Below are positions 38,338 through 50,342 of a stretch of DNA of 64,000 nucleotides, piece after piece. The position numbers and the translations under genes were made by a program. Source of the stretch: Helicostylum pulchrum (lineage: Eukaryota; Mucoromycota; Mucoromycetes; Mucorales; Mucoraceae); the NCBI GenBank assembly GCA_025677825.1, contig JAIXMO010000024.1, forward strand, positions 1 to 64,000. Reading direction: 5' to 3'. Numbering within the stretch: the stretch's first letter is position 1; every line of letters begins with the position of its first letter. A model generated the notes under the pieces. The model was given only the letters and a program-made list of their open reading frames with translations, did no database searches and was not told the origin of the DNA.

Positions 38338-41300
38338 ATGAATGAAGTTTATGATCTTCATCAACATACCGACTGTTGTATTATCCGTAAGTTATTTATA
38401 TCACTAAGCTAAACTTTTTTTCTTCTTCCCTCTTTCTGGATTATTGATGTATTTATCACATAGATTTTGGAAAAGACAAAGTTTATTTAAAGATGATTTC
38501 TACTTCAAATAGATCACTTTTATTTTTAGATGGTGCGTTAAGGTATATATTATCTGAGTAAAAGCTTGCCTCGAAAAAAAAAAAATTTAAATGTTTTTCG
38601 CTAATAAATAGTGAAGAAGCTTGTATTACCTACAATAAACAACAGACAAAAGTTTTATGTTGGGGTAACGCAAGTTTGAAAGCCGACGACAATCACGACT
38701 ACAGCCATATAGATAATTTTACGGACGGATTATATCGATTATTTAAAAAAGAAAAAAGTGATTGGAACAAAGATGATGTGTTTCTTGTGCAAGCTGTATC
38801 TGATTATTTAACTTTGGCTGTCAAGAAATCAATGCAAAAGTCGGAAAAAACGATCGAATCTGTGGGTATGGTTCATTACGGGTTTGTAGTTCCTTCAGAG
38901 TGGCCCGAAGAGATAAGTCAAGAGTTGATTCGGTTGATTTTTATTAAGGCTGGTTTGATATTAAAAAAGGATCACAAGGATAGACTGTTGTTTTTTTCGG
39001 ATATTGAATCAATATGTTACAGTTTACAAAATTCGGCAGATGGAGAAGGAAAAAATGATTGGTTTCGGAGAGGACAGAATACAGTGTTGGCTAGATTGGC
39101 TGCGGTGAAAGATGATGGTGTTTGGATTAAATTAGATTTGATATATACCGTGAATACTTTGTTTGATTTTCCTCGATCCGTTCTGTTTCCTAAAGTCATG
39201 CGTTCACAATCTTTATTGATTACATCAAAAGATATTAAAAATTGTATAGAGACGTTTATATATTCCAAGTTGAGTCTAGAGGATCAAAGCCAAATTGTTG
39301 AAATGATGGTAGAAGAAATATACAGCAAGAATTTTATGGATACGGTAAATTTAAAAAAATTATTTTTGATATTTGTGTGTTAAAACAGCCGTTGTTATAT
39401 GTAGAATAGCAACGGTAATTACGATCGATTGATGGATCCTTTTATCACCGAAAAGAAAGACTGGCAATTTAACCAACTACATACAACATTTATGAAATCC
39501 ATTCGTATTTATGATATATGTGTTGAAATTGGTAAAACCTTACTTGACAATTTAAAATGTCTACTCTCAAGTAATTTTTTAAAGGAATATGGTATTGTTA
39601 TATTACAAGACTATTATACATCTGAAGTCGAGTTCGATCCTTCGTTAGTGGAATGGTTAAAGTATACGCTGGAATATAATAGAAGGTTTTTAAACTTGAT
39701 AACAACAATGAAAAAAGTCAATATGAATACAAAGGTGGTGCGTAGAAAGAACATTCTGCAGGGTGCCGGGTTAGGCGTGTTGGAAACTATTCAGAACGCT
39801 GATATGTATATTAAACCAAGGATGTTATCTAAAGGTTATTCATCTGGTTCATCATCTCTATTTTTAAATTCTAGGCCAAATGTTATTATAAATATAAGTA
39901 AGTCTCTCGACAAAGCATTGAAAATTGTCTTGTTCTTTTCTTTTTTTTTTGAAAAACTAATATACATATATATATAAACAGATATTTCTTTAAAGTCTAC
40001 CTTATTATCGTACTCACTTTTAGATGAAAACGGGTTAATTAAAGAGACCATTGGTCACAGCTCGTTCACAATCGATAAATGGTAAAGTACAGAATATAAT
40101 ATACACTGTGGTTAATCTAACACATTTATAGTTTACCTTCGTTACAATCCTTTTTCAAGGTTTCAAATAGAACAACTATATATACCAAGAAACGGTAAGT
40201 ACTGGTAAAAACAAACACACTTTATATTATATATGAACTTTCAGTTTACTTTTAGATTTATCATATTTGCTGAAAAGTACCTGATGGATCACTACAATCA
40301 TTTAAATATTGATAAAGACTTTATGCTGGAGATAGAAGCCATATTGAACAATACTGTCTCTTCTGGTAAACGTCGATCCCATATCAAAACATCTTTATTA
40401 AAGTACAAAGCTTATGTAAAAAAATCTATATTCCATACAAACGACACTTATGAAGAATCTTCCGTAGAAGATCCAGTATCGACTGAACAAAAAAAATATA
40501 TCAAGGCGTTTGTATTGATGTACATGATTTATATAAAACATCTTATATCAAACAGGTTTCCAACGAACTCACATACCGAAAAATCGGATATCAAAATTGG
40601 GTACATGGTTTCGATAGAAAAGATGCTGCTTGATCATGTTATTGGCACTAATAAACGCGATTTCCAAGGTCTCGTATTAGAAAGCGGTTTGGTACCAAAA
40701 GACGATCCCTCTAAAAAACTGAGGGCTGTTACACAGGGAGAGGGATTACTACCTGCCATTCAAAGATTATCTGTTGAATTAAAGTTTCCGCTCAAATCTT
40801 ATTTTGTGTTGGCTCAATTACATGAAGATTATGTACAACTCACTTTAAACCAAGTAGTGACTAGTGCTTGCTCAGAACAAGAGTCTATTATCTTGCAAGA
40901 TAATATCATTCGAATTCCAAATATGTACGATTCGTTATGCTTATTAATGTGGAACGAGCTTACTCAAAATACCAGTTTAATTCGATTATGCAATGTACAT
41001 AAAAGTGACAGTACCGAACTATTCTCATTGAAAACTAAATCTGAATTTATGGTTCATCTTAAAGAATATATTTCAAATAATGTAAGAGACGTAACAATAT
41101 CTATGTATATATATAATTTTTAACCATATTTCATACTTTTTTTTTAAAAATAAATAAATATATATGTAGATTCTAGCAGAAAATTCAAACTTGCAAAGTA
41201 TTAAAGACTTGCGGTTTAATCAAACTTGTTATTGTCGAATTGATTTGAAATTTGAAGATATTTTAAATATTTGTTTTAAACCTGTTTTACAACAAATCAG

Positions 41301-42100
41301 TGTTACTGTACAATCTTCGTTGATAAATCAGCAGCTGTTTGCAAAATATGCTAATATAAAATACCTATTTATCCTGATATACTTTAACAAAAACGTACTA
41401 TTTCAACATACGATCGTCAAGATGTTAATAGAGGAAGCAGAAGATTTTAATCGAGAGCAAGGAATTGAAACAACTTGTGTTGTTATACCCGAATTACCAA
41501 CTCAACTTTTTGAACTACAACCGGTGATATATCATAAAGCATTTTCGAGGGGTATGTTACATCAAGTGTTTAGTGAGAATTATGGGTTTACTATTTATCA
41601 GCGTGAAGGTAGTCAGCAGTTTGTATACAAAAACAACAGAACAGATAAAAATGTGGTTGAGATTGATAGCAGTACTGCGTTTCCACTTTTTAAAAAGGGA
41701 GATATTATAAACCCTGATTCGTTAAACAAAGTATTTTATTTGAATTTACAACATGATTTAGGTGGAGCGTACATCTACATTGGTAAAACAAAAAAAAAAA
41801 GCCATGTAACTCGTATAACTTATTGTTTTTTATTTAGAACTTCATCGGTTTAAAACTTTTGATAGGTCTGAGAATAATAATACGGTTTCTTTAGAAGGTA
41901 TTTCAGAAACAGTCTGTAGGTATGATTTTTATCCCAAAATGAATGGGTTTAAAGTAGGCGATGATGTACCGTTCATGATTTCTGTAGTTTCAAAAGGGTA
42001 CTCGTCTTCACTGTGTATTTCTGTAAAGATTGTTGGTAAAGATGATAGTCGTGATCGCTCAATAGAATCCGGTGAACCAATGACTTTAAATAGATTTTAA
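38338..42100 (+). CDS. Divergent Hsp70/HSPA12-like actin-fold protein, large
   Basis: Spliced gene starting MNEVYDLHQHTDCCI with about nine introns, over 1,000 residues. Intron 39344-39402 removes stops and joins KNFMDT to NSNGNYDRLMDPF. The N-terminal third has the pattern of HSPA12-type ATPase domains: MVHYGFVVPSEWPEE (like 'vPA.W...'), LIRLIFIKAGLILKKD (AGL helix) and LLFFSDIESICYSLQ at the place of the 'sEpEAAA' helix. The phosphate-1 DxGT motif at the start is not evident and the glycine-rich phosphate-2 loop is weak, so ATPase activity is doubtful. The remaining two-thirds match no domain I know. Such proteins form large families in Mucorales. The call rests on pattern only. Confidence 0.55.
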
Positions 42101-42893
42101 AAGTAACAATTTCAAATAAATTTTCGCTATAAATGTGATATTTCGCTTTCAGTACTTACGGACTATTCAGAATGTTTAACAAAGTCTTGTACTACTTGAA
42201 TTAAGGTTGCATATGAGACGGTCCTCATGCTACTTTAAATTTTATAATATCCAAGTATGTATACCTATAAGCATCGGGTGAGCTTCTACAGAAGGAACTT
42301 TTTTTAGTATACGAAAAAAAAAAAAAAAACTCGAGTAACAGTTTTCCTTAACGGTGAAAAAAAATATTATGCTAAAATTCTTTGGCTAAAAACAGAAAGA
42401 ACAAGTGTAATTTTTCTTTGTGTTTACCCAAGAAAATTACACTCATAAATCCTTTAAATAGGTACGTTTTCTTCCCACAAAGTACATGTTATTATGCAGA
42501 AAGCAATTTTTAGAGGTAAAATGGTCGGTGCGCCTAGTTGGCTTTTTTTATTAAATTCTGAGATTAAACACACGATTTTTTTCTAACCATCCATTCAACT
42601 GCAAACAGGTTTTGAAACTACTTTAATTTAAGCTACTTTAAAGCGCGTACTACAGTGGCACGGACAACATTACTCTTTTATTAGTAGCATGATCTAGTGA
42701 ATAAAAAGAGAGTGTATGCTTTTCTCACATAAAACCTAATCCAGTTATTCTCTGCGCGAGTGAAAAGTAGTAAGAATCACATGGTAAAAAAGTAACCAAA
42801 GAAGCGGTGAATAGAAAAAGGTCACAAATTAAAATTTGTTATAAATACAAAAAACGAAACATATTAACTTTTTTTCCACTTTATAAAAAAAAA
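42101..42893. other. Intergenic spacer with a hairpin
   Basis: AT-rich spacer between the Hsp70-like and acyl-CoA synthetase genes. 42405-42418 (GTGTAATTTTTCTT) and 42430-42442 (AAGAAAATTACAC) form a stem of 13 bp with one bulged T and an 11-base loop. No coding sequence was seen. Confidence 0.5.
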
Positions 42894-45059
42894 ATGATAT
42901 CTAAATTTTCTGTACCTGTTTCAAAAGCACAACCAGGGGAAGGACCTGTTCACCGTTCGATTCTTTCACCTAGTGAGTTAATGACGCAACCAGCAAAAGG
43001 AGTTGAAACTTTATATGATGTTTTACAATACGCCAGCAACAGTTTTAGCGACCGTAAAGGATTTGGGTATCGTCACTTACAAGATACAATTGTTGAAAGT
43101 AAACAAGTAACAAAAGTTGTAGACGGTGTAGAGAAGAAGGAAACAAAAACTTGGACTTTCTTTCAATTAAGTGAGTACCATCATTACACTTATGCTGAAG
43201 CTGCAGAGATGACAAAGTATATTGGAGCTGGTCTTCGTCAACTTGGTTTGAAAAAAGGTGATAAGTTGCAAATTTCTGCTTCAACAAGGTAAATATTTGT
43301 TGCCAAGAAGAAGAAAAAACACGCTAGCTAACTTTTTTTTTTCTTTGAATAGTGTTGAATGGATGTTTATGGCTCACGGTAAAAAAAAAAAAAAAAAAGA
43401 TACTACGTATACATGTAATGAAACACTTGAACTTACTTTTTATTATCATAAAATGTAGGTGCGTTCACACAAGCGATGACGATTGTGACAGCTTATGATA
43501 CGTTAGGAGCAGAAGGTTTACACCACGCCATTACAGAATCCGAAGCCAGTCTTTGTTTTGTAAACAGTGATCAGTTACCCTTACTTGCCAAGATTTTAAA
43601 AGACTGTTCCAGTGTCGACTCTATTGTATATCGTGGCGAGGCTGATGCCGAACATATTGCCACCTTGAAATCTTTTGAACATATTAAAAACATCATGTCG
43701 TATGAAGAATTGGAAAAGTTGGGTAGAGCAAATATAGTAGAGGTTGTTAAACCTACAAGTGAGGATTTGTGTTGTATTATGTATACCAGTGGTAGTACAG
43801 GTAACCCAAAGGGTGTTATGTTAACTCATGGTAATGTTGTAGCTGCTATTGCTGGTGTATGTCGTATGTTACAACATCTTTTGGAACCCAATGATACAAT
43901 GATGGCTTATTTACCTTTGGCACATGTACTTGAGTTCTTGGTAGAAAACCTTTGCATCTTTTTAGGTGTCACACTAGGTTATGGATCCATTCGTACCTTA
44001 ACTGATGTTTCAGTCAAGAACTGTAAAGGCGATTTACAAGAATTTGGACCCACTATTATGACAGGTGTACCACAGGTTTGGGAAACCATTCGAAAGACTG
44101 TACTCAATAAGGTTTTGGAACGTGGTCCTCGTATTGAAAAGATCTTTATGGGTGCCTTGAAGATGAAGAAATTCTTAAAGAAGCACAACATGGGTGCTGG
44201 ATTATTAGATAAAGTTGTATTTAAAAATGTGAAACTACAATTGGGAGGTCGTTTAAGATATTGTCTTTCTGGTGGTGCACCTGTTTCTCCTGAAACGCAA
44301 GAGTTTTTGACGTTGGCGGCTTGTCCTATTCTACAAGGCTATGGTATGACAGAATCAGTAGGTATGTGTGCTATTATGGCACCAGAACAATGGGCGTTAG
44401 GAGAAGTAGGTGCACCTGTACCTTGTGTTGAAGTTAAATTAGTCGATCAACCTGAAGTTGGATACTTGCATAACAACTTACCTCGTTCTCAAGGTGAGAT
44501 TTGGATTCGTGGTGGTAGTATTACATCTGGCTACTATAAACAACCCGAATTGACCAAGGAAGCATTAACAGAGGATGGATGGCTCAAGACAGGAGATATT
44601 GGAGAATGGACTGAACGTGGTACATTACAAATCATTGATCGATTAAAGAACCTCGTTAAATTAAGTAATGGTGAATATATTGCATTGGAAAAATTGGAAA
44701 GTTGTTATAAATCATGTACACTTGTTGAAAACTTGTGTATCTATGCTGATTCCATGTACCCAAAACCTGTCGCTTTAATGGTATCGCTTGAACCTGTACT
44801 TCGCAAGTTTTTAGCAGATAATGGAATCGAAAATGAGGATTGGGATGCACTTTGTGAAAATAAACAGGCTCGTAAACTTATTTTAAAGGTTTTGCAAGAA
44901 CAAGCAAAAAACTCGGGCTTGAAAGGTGCTGAAGTAATTACGGATGTTTGGATCTGTAAAGATCTTTGGACTCCTGAAATGAATTTATTAACTGCTGCTC
45001 AGAAATTAAAGCGTAAGGAAATCAATAAAGCTTATGAAAAAGAGCTTCAAGCAATGTAA
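42894..45059 (+). CDS. Long-chain fatty acyl-CoA synthetase
   Basis: ATP-dependent activation of long-chain fatty acids to acyl-CoA, for lipid synthesis, beta-oxidation and uptake. Three exons give about 670 residues, normal for the FAA/LACS family. Landmarks: LSEYHHYTYAEAAEMTKYIG near the start, the AMP-binding P-loop YTSGSTGNPKGVMLTHGN, MTGVPQVWETIRK, GYGMTESVG and the FACS signature from DGWLKTGDIG to GEYIALEKLES. The C-terminal part contains the usual Lys-bearing segment (TAAQKLKRKEINKAYEKEL). The ATG follows an A-run and starts MISKFSVPVSKAQPGEG, like the fungal Faa1/Faa4 N-terminus. Introns lie at about 43288-43352 and 43379-43457. No membrane helix is obvious. Confidence 0.95.
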
Positions 45060-45106
45060 GTTTACTGGGGAAAAAAGAAACAAACTATGCATAAATTATA
45101 TATAAC

Positions 45107-45466
45107 TCATTTTGTTTTATTTTTAGGATTACCGCTCAAAAATAAATTATTTTCTTTCTTTTTTTGAAATAAAAACCTATACATCTTCTTTTTTCTTTTA
45201 GCGTGATGTACTTTAACTACGTTTTCAACTTTGTTTATTCGTATAAAAAGGAGCTTGCATGGAATGTAGCTTAACAGTGCTGCATATAGTTGGCCGTGAC
45301 TAAATACATGGCAAGGAAGGTATAAGCCTATAGAGTCAAGTGTTTGACCTTGTGACGTATTGACAGTCATTGCAAAAGCTAATCTCAAAGGGCGCTTTTT
45401 AATACCTTCAGTTCTTCCAGAATTGACATCTAGGTATCTTAAAAGAAGGGATAAGAAAAAATACAT
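45107..45466 (-). mobile_element. Helitron Pif1-like helicase C-terminal relic
   Basis: The minus-strand frame reads [20 protein letters not shown] followed by [20 protein letters not shown]. This is the conserved last helicase block of Helitron RepHel proteins ('AFAmTInKsQGQTf..vGiyL..[14 protein letters not shown]'). The SRV motif reads LSYIP here and a Lys-rich stretch follows, so the end is decayed. Upstream helicase motifs and the Rep domain are absent. It lies directly 3' of the acyl-CoA synthetase. Confidence 0.75.
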
Positions 45467-45614
45467 TCTTTTATCCTATGAAATCAGAGGACACCCTTAC
45501 TTGTATTCCTTTGTTTTTACTTTTTTTTTTTTTTTTTGAGTGATCAACTTGATACTGTATATCATAGCTTCTCTACAAGCAAAATTAAATTAATAAAAAC
45601 ATAACATAAATTGT

Positions 45615-45833
45615 TTATTTCGCTCGTTGTTTACAATATGTTCGACAGTCAAACCCATTAATGAGTTCTTTGTCATCTAATAAATCGTTTGCATCTAATT
45701 TACGGAAATGAAGTACATGTTTGAGCTCGAGGATATTTGTGGTTAGGCCAGCATAATCCAAACATACAATACATATTTTTTTATCTGATATAGAACTCAA
45801 CACATCTAAGTATAAGTCTATTATTACAAGCAT
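45615..45833 (-). CDS. Short unassigned frame
   Basis: 72-codon frame with protein-like composition (KICIVCLDYAGLTTNILELK) ending KQRAK. It has no recognised family and no clear splice partner. It might be an exon of a decayed accessory gene next to the Helitron relic. Confidence 0.2.
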   Translation of the reverse strand: MLVIIDLYLDVLSSISDKKICIVCLDYAGLTTNILELKHVLHFRKLDANDLLDDKELINGFDCRTYCKQRAK

Positions 45834-45839
45834 ATTTTA

Positions 45840-47806
45840 TTTTCTTTCACAATGGCTGTTATTGATTTATCTTTGGGGTCTGATTAGTAATTGGCTTTTT
45901 TTCAGAAAGGGTGATTTATTTCGTTATCATGAAATAAAGGCAAGTAATTAATACATCATGCATGAACTTGGATAAGGCGTTCTTTTGGCGTTTTTTTATT
46001 AAGCAATGTGTTACACGAAATCTCCTGTTGACTACACACTTTTTTTAAGCATCTATTTCTTCTTAGTGTAACGATCCTAAATTAAAGATCCGATTTAGTT
46101 CTTACTCTTTTATTCTCATGCTTGCAAAATGTAGTCAAACTATTTGATATTAAACCAATTTTCGATACTTATAAATATCCTCAAAAACATTAAATAAAAA
46201 AGACTATCTTAATATCTTTAACTAAACTTACTTGTCAAAATATTATTCTCTTTAAATCTAAGTACAAACCTCAGAAAATTACACTTAGTCAACAAAAACT
46301 TTTGACTGTGTTTCAGGTGGTCTGTCACAAACCTGTTTATTTTTAAACCATGGGAAAACACAGCTTTTTCCTCTTTTTTTTTCTCTTTCTTTCCAAGTAT
46401 GCACTTAGTATTATGTTGTGGTTGTGGAGCTTTGCTCTCCTATCTCGGTTGACTCGAAAGAGTCTGGTGGTTCATTCGGTGGACTAGCGCACATTACATT
46501 TGCCATTATGAAAGGTTTGAATTACTACGTTAAAAATTCTTACGCTTCGCTTGGCTTATGCCGTGTTATTTGGGATTTCCGGTCGGGCCTGATATTTCTT
46601 CCTTGAGGGAGTGTGCTTACTACGTTTTAGGATTTACTCTGTTAACAATAGTAAGGCTGTCGCTATATATTGGGTCTTTTTGTGATACCAAGCTAGGGTA
46701 CTTATCTCGACTTTGAGTTATGCAACATTTGAGTTTAATCTACTTCATAATTTACTACCTGTATGAGATTAATGTGTAAAGGAACGGATGAAAGCTGATA
46801 TTCGCTTTTCTGCATCCCAACAAGCATACATGTATTTATATGTATATGCCGCAGTAAAAGTTAAATTACACGGAGCCATTTGCTGGTTTCACGTTTGAAA
46901 AAAGGTGAACCACTTTCTGCTTATAAGCCAAGTCTACTAGATTTTGCGTGTATGTTGGTTGGCGTAAAACGATAGGGATGAGATTCTCCACGAAGATCAG
47001 TTGGATTTCACTCGAAAGAGCATGAAGGCTGGCCAAGCACTGTCTCTGTTGTAGTGTTTAGCACCACTCCGGGTTACAATCTGGATAGCTTCTTTGATTG
47101 CCTCACACGCATAGGGTCGTAACCTCTTAATTTTTTGGGTTTCCAAGTGCTTTTACCTTCTCGTGGTGGGACCTGTAAGTAGTTTGGTTTATTTTAAACC
47201 TTTCGAAACTAAACTTGGCATAACAAGGTAATATTTTACCTTTTTTTTTCTTTTTTTTTTTCTTTTGATATTACGCCTAAATAAATAAAAATATTTTGAT
47301 GTAAACATTTTGACCAAGACCAGTTTTTTCTTCTGGACGATTTTATACGTCGCACAAATTGTTGTTAAATTGAGACTGAAAAGCATCTGGTTAAAGAAAG
47401 CATATTTTTATTTATAAGGGTAGTAAAAAGACGCCAGTTTCATAATCTTCCTTAATCTTACAAACAAATATGGTGACGGGAACTTCTTTCATTTAGTTTA
47501 GACTTTTTTTCGGATAGTTAATATAAAAAATTAATGAAAGTGAACTATTTTTTTATATGCAAGCACAATTATGTAAGAGTAAAACTGGTTTAAAAACAAT
47601 ACTAGATAGAGAGATTGCGACTTGTAAAAAAAGACCCTTTCCCTTTTTGTAAGCTGATTGAATCTAGATGTGTGAAAGACATCACGCGCTCTAAAGTTAA
47701 CGTGTTGCTGATCCTATTTAAGGCCATTTAAGGCTCAAATGCAAAACAGTTCCTTTTCCGATTTCTCTCTCTTTCTTTTTCCCTTTTTTTTTTTCGTATA
47801 AATAAT
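45840..47806. other. 2-kb stretch without a supported gene, with a GC-richer block
   Basis: 46400-47170 is noticeably less AT-rich than its flanks and has broken frames on both strands (e.g. LRPYACEAIKEAIQIVTRSG on the minus strand near 47040-47130), so it looks like a decayed coding or repeat element I cannot name. The flanks are AT-rich. A pyrimidine tract at 47765-47795 probably belongs to the promoter of the next gene. Confidence 0.4.
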
Positions 47807-49855
47807 ATGACTCGTAAAAAGACAGTAAAACAACTAGTAAACCCGCTTCGTAAACTCTCTTTATTGACTTCTAACAACACACACACGTTTCGACCAGATC
47901 TCGAGTTTGTTCCCGAGCAACAAGATTCCCAAGAAGATTGTCATGAAAACAATGACTTGTTAAGTTTATTTCCTAGAGAAGTTGTACTTCAAATATTTTC
48001 GTTATTATCTTTTCAAGACTTGATTAGAGTTCAATTAGTAAGATAAATAGATAGAGAAGGCATATTATTTCGCATAATTTTAATGTTAGTTATATATTTT
48101 AGACTTGCCGACTTTGGAGAAGATTAACGCAAGATACATCTATTTGGAGAAATCGGCTTCAAGATTTAAATTCTAGATTTACCGATATTTATGCTCATAT
48201 GCCGTCAAAATCAGTTGAAGCCAGTTCTTTACCGTGGAAGACAAGGTATTGTCGAGCAATTACCTTTGCTAATTGGAGAATGGGGACAGTACAGAAATTA
48301 AATAAAATCGATGAAAATAATGGTAGATTGTTATCTGTCAAATTAAGAGAACATCTGTTAGTAACATTAGCAGAGGTAATAAGACACACTTTTTAATACT
48401 TTTTTTTTTAAATAATATTAATGGTTTTTGGTAGGATAACACAGTTAAATTATATCAATATACAACTGACTTGGGATTCACTTTTAAAACAAAGTGGTCT
48501 TTTGGAGACCAGCCTAACAATGCCATCGAATGTGTGGATGTATTACCTGATATTAATATTTTAGTTGTAGCACAACGTGGATCGTAAGTTATATTTTATA
48601 TTTAGCATCTATTTTTTCTATATATGTACCTAAACTTTTTTTGTTGTTGTTGCCGTCGTATCTAGTAAGTGTATGTTTTATGATATTAACAAAGGATCTA
48701 AACATGACCCTATTCAAGTCCTAAAGGGTGGAAGTCATCCTTGGTTTGTTCCTGATTCTATTTCCGTAAATCAAGATTATTTTGCCCTTTCAGGTAGAAA
48801 ACCATCTGCTGTATTTGTATGGAATTGGAGAAAAGGTGTTAGGTTATCAAATAGGGTAAATCACACACTCATATATATGTATATATTTTCCCTTATCTAA
48901 AATATTATATTTTTAGGTGTTTGATAATCAACCTCATAACGTCTTTCTATCGGGTGACAATCTCATTACAGTTAGTGTAGACGGCGTGCTACATGTTTTT
49001 GACATATTCGATAGTCAAAAAGAGGCATTTGCAACTCACCATTTAAACGCGTCTAGTATACCCTGCATTGAATACGATAATTCACTTAATATCGTATTAG
49101 CTCCACATGCATCCAGAAGAATTCATCATTATCGCTGGAACCCTGTTGAACAATATACATCGAGTGATGAAGAATCAGACGGTGGCCATCAATTTCCACC
49201 ACCACCATCTCCTTCGCCTTTACCCACACCTTCTTCATCTTTACCAGCTAAAGGAACTAGAAGATTATCAACCACGTTTATTAATTTACTTGGATTAAAA
49301 CCAAATAATAATATACCCACAGCTTCTGTTTCTACGAGTAGTATCAATACAACAACGGTGGTTAAAAAAACGTCAAAGGAATTTTATAAATCGGTTAGGC
49401 TTCGTAGACATTCATCTTATAACGATTATGGATACGCTTGTCAAATGAAGACAGATCAATATATTAAACAGCATAAGCGTGAAATCAAGAGAGATCCATT
49501 ACCCGTACCTAATTTTGAAGACGGACCTAATTTGGTTCATTCGATTCGAACAACACCGTTAGGTTCAGCAGCGAAAGAGATTATTAATGTCGCTATTCAC
49601 GGTGAAAGAGTGGCAACAGTGAATAGACAAGGAGATATTTCACTGTATGCGTTAAATGGTACAACAGCCGGAAGAGTGACTTTACTTTTAAATGATAAAC
49701 AAGAATGGATGCAGTCCTGCCAAAGAGAAGATGATGATTTATCTGATGGATATGATTTTGTTAGGTCTAGATTAGCTATGGGGGAAATGGGAATTGTGTT
49801 TGGGGCAGAAGGCTCTTTATGGTGGCTTGATTTTGGTTGTAGACCAATGACTTAA
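47807..49855 (+). CDS. F-box protein with WD40-like propeller
   Basis: Likely substrate receptor of an SCF ubiquitin ligase. The F-box is near residues 48-90: LLSLFPREVVLQIFSLLSFQ, then the spliced RVQLTCRLWRRLTQDTSIWR. Downstream blades are weak WD40-like repeats: VTLAEDNTVKLYQYTT, CVDVLPDINILVVAQRGSKC, FALSGRKPSAVFVWNWRKG and ITVSVDGVLHVFDIFD, then IHGERVATVNRQGDISLYAL. A long low-complexity insert (Ser/Pro-rich, QFPPPPSPSPLPTP) interrupts the propeller, followed by a basic region. Five exons with short introns, about 560 residues. Start ATG at 47807 after a long pyrimidine tract. Target unknown. Confidence 0.88.
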
Positions 49856-50342
49856 TAAAAAAAGAAAATAATGCTTTACTTTTGAAGCACGCATGTTGCA
49901 CTTTTGCGGGGCTCTCACATCATAAAAGATTTATTGGAAGAATATCCTAATATCAAGACAATAGCCATTGACACCTTTTACTCAGAACAATCACGTTCTT
50001 CTTTTACATTATCAACTCTTGTTGTCAGACAGTCAACAACTCACTGTAGTATTATATAAAAAAAAGGGGCAATATTTTAAAGATTAAGGATGGCTTTTTT
50101 TTATGCATGAACGAATGCATAAGGTGGTTTCTGATCATTTTAAACGTACCAATTAGGTTGTAAATTAACCTGATACCCTCAAAATATGCGTAAATACATC
50201 ACACAAGTAAAGTGGTTCTTATTTTTATTTTATTTTGCTTTTAAAAATTGTTCAAAAAAAAAAGGATATATATATATATACATTATATATATAAGGTATA
50301 GTATGTCTTTCCCTCCCATACACTTTCTTTTTCTTTTTCTTT
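49856..50342. other. Convergent intergenic region
   Basis: 3' flanks of the F-box gene (+) and the disordered-protein gene (-). It contains a TATA microsatellite near 50264-50293 and no gene. Confidence 0.45.

Noticed and set aside
39344..39402. Stops splitting the Hsp70-like gene into two genes
   Set aside because: A GTAAAT-to-TGTAG intron joins both halves in frame with coding sequence on each side.
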